From Agelaius tricolor (Eukaryota; Chordata; Aves; Passeriformes; Icteridae), in the NCBI GenBank assembly GCA_023055355.1, contig JALJCS010000028.1, positions 5,580,418-5,644,417 of the forward strand: DNA of 64,000 bases, in the 5' to 3' direction. The stretch's first letter is position 1, and each line of letters opens with the position of its first letter. Shown here piece after piece: positions 60,317 to 64,000 of the stretch. Below the pieces are notes generated by a model, which worked only from the letters and a program-made list of their open reading frames with translations, searched no databases and was not told the origin of the DNA. The position numbers were made by a program, and so were the translations under genes.

Positions 60317-60615
60317 CCCCAGCGTCAGCACCCTGGCACAGGGAGGTCCCGACACCTCCACATCTCACTGGGCATCCAGCCATACCCCTAAGTATTGTTA
60401 CTTATGCCGAGTAGACATTTTATGTCAGTTTTATGTCCCCTTCCCACCTGCCTGTTCCCTCTATTTATGTCCTCCTGCCCCCAGGGCCGGGGAGGACCCC
60501 ATGCCCCAGCACGTCGGCTGCCCAGCCCCTCGCGGGACGAGCGGGCACCGAGCCCACCCGAACCCATGGGATAGTTCTCAAGGCTGCCCCTGCCGGGCGC
60601 TCCTTCCCCCTCCCC

Positions 60616-60621
60616 AATAAA
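60616..60621 (+). terminator. TNFRSF25: TNFRSF25 poly(A) signal AATAAA
   Basis: A canonical AATAAA 300 bp after the stop codon, followed immediately by GTGGTGTGTT, a good GU-rich element. The 3' UTR contains TTTATGTC repeats. The ESPN 3' end on the other strand is only about 0.3 kb away. Confidence 0.85.
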
Positions 60622-60889
60622 GTGGTGTGTTCTCCATCCGCCAGCCCCCGCCCTTCTTCACGAGGCTGTGTCAGTCGGGCACCAGGGCACTGCTGGCCCC
60701 AGGACCGCCCCTGGTGATGTGGCAACCACAGGTGACAGAGAATGTGGGTGCTGGCAGAGATGCAGGCAGTGTGGGTGTCGGGGTGCTTGTGGCGATGTTG
60801 GTGAGGGGGCACCGCTGTCAGCGAGCATGGCGTGGGTGGGGGGTGGTGTGGGGAGCCCCAGGAAGGCGCGGGGCACTGCTGGCGGGGTT

Positions 60890-61296
60890 TATCGTTTTAA
60901 TCGCTGGAAAGGCAGGCGGTCTGGGCAGAGGTGAGCCGGAAGCTGGCCTTGAGCGGCTCTGGAGGGGCAGTAGTGAGGGCGAGCGCTCTGCAACGGCGAG
61001 TGGTGCCAGCGGGGCGTGCGGTGAGCCCGGCCGCAGCGGCCGAGCCGGGCGGGGAGCAAGGAGCCGCGTGTCCCACGCTCGCTTTGCAACGGGCAGCACG
61101 GGGTAGCGGTGGGCTGGCGGCAGCGGGATGTGGGGGTAGGGGGGGCTACGGGTGCCTGGGGCGGTGGGGGGGGCTTCTCTGGGTTGGGCTATGTGGCCAT
61201 CCACGGCAAGAGGAGGGTGCCGAAGCATGTCGCGGTCCATGGGAGGACCTGCCAGTCTCCTCCTGCTGCGAAGAGCCAGGATGCGGTGTGGCGTGG
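60890..61296 (-). terminator. ESPN: ESPN 3' untranslated region with ATTAAA signal (inferred)
   Basis: Minus-strand sequence after the ESPN stop. No AATAAA is seen, but the common variant ATTAAA lies at 60896-60901 in a short AT-rich island (GTTTATCGTTTTAATCG) within GC-rich DNA. This would give a 3' UTR of about 0.4 kb. Confidence 0.45.
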
Positions 61297-64000
61297 CTAG
61301 TGCTTGGCTATGTCCCCCTTCTTGAGGATGATCTGTCGCTGCCAGGGCGCCAGCTTTGTCTCATCGTACCCGAGAGTCCTTAGCTTTTCCGACTGCTCCT
61401 TCTCCTTCTCCTCCTCCTCTCGCTTCAGCTTCTCCTGCTCTTTCCTGCTTAGCAGCAGAGGGCACAGGGCGCCGCGGTCACCAGAGCCGCGGGAGCCGCC
61501 GTGCCCGCCCACCCAGGGAAGGGGCTTGCTGCACTCACCGTTTCTGCTCCCTGCGAAGGCAAAGGGAACAGTGGGGTTAGTAGAGCCGCGGGAGTCACCG
61601 GCTGTTGCGGCATCCCCCGACCCTGGCTCACCTCTCTTCCTCCAGCTTCTTGCGCAGGATGTCCCTCCTCCAGGCCGGCATGCTGGCCAGGCGCGCCTCC
61701 TCTTCCTTCTCCTGCAACAGACAGCCGAGTTACCGGCACTGCCCGCCCTCACTGCCGGCACCGTGGGGCCGCAGCATCATCCTGGTGCGCGGCACCACAT
61801 CCTTCTGGCAGCGCCCTCCGTGGCACGGTACCGGTGGCGTTCACCGGCGCACGGCTCTCAGACGCGGCCCTCGGTGCCCACCTTCCGCCGGCGCCGGGAG
61901 GAGGAAGGAGCGCGTGGCGTGGCCAGCCCTTGCAGCACACCACAGCTTTATTGCACGACACGCGGGGGCCCACACTGCCCCGGCACCGCAAACGCCACAC
62001 CAGAGGGGAGCGCAGCCCCGCCGCTGCGCCTCCCACACAACACACAGCCACGGCAAGCGGCACACACGGCAACCTCGGCCCGGGGCCGCAGAACAGCGCC
62101 CAGCCTTCTGCCAAGCTCAGCTGCACCACGAGCCACAGAGGCCGGCGAGCGCACCCGGGCACCAGCCCACAGCTGTCCCCTGAGCTTGCTGCTGCCCCAT
62201 GCCACACCACTGGCACAGCCTGCAGCATCCCGTTGGACTCAAGTGTCGAACATCTCTGCCTCCTTCTCCTTCCAGAAGGAGAAGCTGCGGTCAATGAAGC
62301 GGCAGACGTCCTCCTCGCTGAACTCTCCCAGCTCCGGTACTGGCACTGCTGCCCCCTGCCCTTCCGAGGTCATGGTGGGGGCCTCTGCCAGGCTCTCTAC
62401 CACTGCCACGGGGTCATCCCCAAAAAACTCCTGCACGAGGTCCTCAAAGCCGTCAAGCCAGTGGCGGTGGCCAGCCTCGACCTGCTCCAGCACGGTGCGG
62501 TGGAAACGGCGGACGCGGTGCCAGCTGTGGCTGCCCAGGCGGTCAAACATCTCGTAGCAGAGGAGGTGGCGGAAGCGCCGCTCCTCGGGGCTGAGGGGCA
62601 TCTCCAGCAGCTGGAAGTAACCCAGCATGAAGAGGTCGAGCGGGAGGCTGTCGTGGGGCATGGGCGAGCCGCCGACGTAGGGCAGGAAGTGTTGGGGCCA
62701 GTACAGCACCGTGGTGCGGCTCAGCCGCCGGATCTGACGCCCTGGGACCCGGCGGGCAACACTCCTCCAGCGGGCAAGCAGCCGCCCCGCTGCCGGTCGC
62801 CGCCTCCCCGGCCGCCGTGGCCGCTCCTCCCCGGGCACTGCCGAGAGTGCCCGCTTCTTCCAGTGCTCCAGGAAGAGGAAGACTGTGCGCTCCTTGCACC
62901 CCTTGGTGCGTTCATGTGGGCTGCTCGGCTCTGGCAGCGCTGGCCTGCTCCTCCGCAGCGCCCCATCCCCGTATTCCTCCTCCAGGATGGGCCGGCGGGT
63001 GCTACCAGGGGGCTGCACCCGCTTGCGCTTAGTGACCCTGGGGGAAGGCGCGGGGGGTCCCCCTGGCCCCTCGTAGTTGGCCTTGAGGCTGCGGACAGAC
63101 ACACCGCAGCCCAGGATCTCGCTGCGGGCGTCGTGCTGGGCACCGGGGCCGCCCCCTGCTCCCCCCGCCCCAGGGCCCTCCCGGCCCCTCAGGGTGGCCG
63201 GCGGTGCGGCCGCGCTCCTCGGCAGCGGGGGGCACTGGCTGCCGCGGGCAGGCGCGTCCTGGTGGGCGAGGGCGAAGCGCCGGGGTGCCGGGGGGGCGGA
63301 GAGCGGCACGAGTGGCAGCAGCTCCTCCTCCGGCCCCCCTGGAAGCGGCTGCCCCGCCTCGTGCATCACCCGCAGGCTCCCCAGCTGCCTCTCCAGGTGC
63401 TGCACGTCCTCCTCCCGCATCGGCTGCCCGGCGGGTCCCGGTACGCCCCCGCGGGCAGGCGGCCCGCGCCGGCACAGGGGCGGCGAGCGGCTCCCAGGCT
63501 GCGGCGGGAGAGAGGGCAAAGGGGCTCTTGAGGCCATGCCGCACGCCCCCCGTGCCACTGCCGCCGTGTGTGGCATCCCCGGGGTGTGACACCCCTGCAT
63601 GCAGGTAGGGTGGTCCCCCAGCCCAATTAGGAGCCAGAGGCAATGCCACGCACGCCGTTTCGCCAGGTCCTGAGCTGCTTGGGCCGTGCCCGCGCCGCGC
63701 TCGCCGCCGCAGCACGAGGGACCCCCCCCCCTACCTTGCGCCGCTGCTCCTCTTCCTCCTGCATGCGGAGCTGCAGCTTGCGAACCATCACCTGCCGCTT
63801 CCACTCGGGGATGGGCCGGCCGTGCTCGTCCTGGCTGGGAACCAGCGCCTCCACCTCCGCCGCTGCCCCAGCGCCTGCTGCCGGCACCGGTGAGCTCCCG
63901 TTCAGCACCGGCTCCGGAGAGCCCCCTGCCAGGCAGCGTGGCGGCCCAGCAGCCTCGGGGGTGGCCGGCGGGGTGGGCGTCCTGGTGGGTGACGGGGAGG
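61297..64000 (-). CDS. ESPN: Espin, 3' part (actin-bundling C-terminus)
   Basis: Espin bundles actin in hair-cell stereocilia and microvilli; its loss causes deafness in mouse and human. Minus-strand exons for the classic form: at least 64000-63735 (open to the window edge, Pro/Ser/Thr-rich, then [20 protein letters not shown] and EEEEQRRK), 61711-61632 ([19 protein letters not shown]), the 12-nt microexon 61550-61539 (completes REQKR) and 61444-61297 (ending [28 protein letters not shown]). These make up the C-terminal actin-bundling module as known from mammalian espin, which ends in Tyr rather than His. Phases are 0, 2 and 2, all consistent. The ankyrin repeats and most of the proline-rich part are outside the window. 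The gene converges on TNFRSF25, as in human. See the separate entry for the alternative terminal exon in the large intron. Confidence 0.93.
62239..63498 (-). CDS. ESPN: Alternative 3' terminal exon of ESPN coding an espin-like (ESPNL)-type tail
   Basis: This is a 1260-bp minus-strand open exon inside the intron that separates the IPEWKRQ exon from the actin-bundling exons. It follows a strong acceptor (TTTGCCCTCTCTCCCGCCGCAG, split here as positions 63520-63499), starts in phase 0 exactly as the exon at 61711 does, and ends with TGA at 62239-62241. It encodes 419 residues: a linker with [20 protein letters not shown], a basic segment ([16 protein letters not shown]), then a compact conserved-looking region ([64 protein letters not shown]) and an end of [13 protein letters not shown] recall these blocks from the C-terminus of the paralogue ESPNL. 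Two readings are possible: a true alternative end of ESPN, or a relic. The long open frame argues against a relic. Confidence 0.72.
   Translation of the reverse strand, partial: PGSRSPPLCRRGPPARGGVPGPAGQPMREEDVQHLERQLGSLRVMHEAGQPLPGGPEEELLPLVPLSAPPAPRRFALAHQDAPARGSQCPPLPRSAAAPPATLRGREGPGAGGAGGGPGAQHDARSEILGCGVSVRSLKANYEGPGGPPAPSPRVTKRKRVQPPGSTRRPILEEEYGDGALRRSRPALPEPSSPHERTKGCKERTVFLFLEHWKKRALSAVPGEERPRRPGRRRPAAGRLLARWRSVARRVPGRQIRRLSRTTVLYWPQHFLPYVGGSPMPHDSLPLDLFMLGYFQLLEMPLSPEERRFRHLLCYEMFDRLGSHSWHRVRRFHRTVLEQVEAGHRHWLDGFEDLVQEFFGDDPVAVVESLAEAPTMTSEGQGAAVPVPELGEFSEEDVCRFIDRSFSFWKEKEAEMFDT

Noticed and set aside
61501..63531. A 676-codon plus-strand open frame opposite the ESPN exons
   Set aside because: It is antisense to two sets of recognisable ESPN exons, is highly GC-rich, has no domain similarity and no splice logic. 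Openness follows from the base composition of the opposite coding strand.

Overview
The window is nuclear DNA of a bird, most probably a songbird. It has vertebrate multi-exon genes with GT-AG introns, GC-rich CpG-type promoters, short introns and dense gene packing typical of an avian microchromosome. It also has two solo LTRs whose sequences I recognise as passerine-type endogenous retrovirus LTRs. Gene order and orientation mirror the human 1p36.31 block, read in the opposite direction. The species cannot be fixed from sequence alone.

Layout: DNAJC11 (+, 5' end outside the window, last 14 coding exons, stop at 13956); a 2.5 kb stretch without a recognisable gene where human has THAP3; PHF13 (-, 4 coding exons); KLHL21 (+, 4 coding exons), head-to-head with PHF13; ZBTB48/TZAP (-, 10 coding exons), tail-to-tail with KLHL21; TAS1R1 (-, 6 exons), its stop only about 150 bp upstream of the ZBTB48 start codon; NOL9 (+, 12 exons), head-to-head with TAS1R1 across 125 bp; PLEKHG5 (+, 22 coding exons); TNFRSF25/DR3 (+, 6 coding exons); and the 3' part of ESPN (-), running off the right edge. 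Exon boundaries were assigned by hand from frame continuity, GT-AG sites and remembered family sequence. In every gene called here the coding lengths sum to an open frame.

The genes do not form one pathway. They cover a mitochondrial J-protein (DNAJC11), chromatin and telomere factors (PHF13, ZBTB48), a CUL3 adaptor (KLHL21), a taste receptor (TAS1R1), an rRNA-processing kinase (NOL9), a RhoA exchange factor (PLEKHG5), a death receptor (TNFRSF25) and an actin bundler of stereocilia and microvilli (ESPN). What links them is shared promoters and very tight spacing.

The most interesting observation is in ESPN. Between the exon carrying the [14 protein letters not shown] motif and the exons for the classic C-terminal actin-bundling module lies a 1260-bp open exon. 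It has a good splice acceptor in matching phase and its own stop codon, and it encodes a 419-residue tail resembling that of the paralogue espin-like (ESPNL). The locus therefore appears able to make two espins with different C-termini. Other points are a PLEKHG5 C-terminal PDZ ligand created only by splicing the last intron, an intact TAS1R1, a 12-nt ESPN microexon, and the two LTR insertions with 6-bp target duplications.
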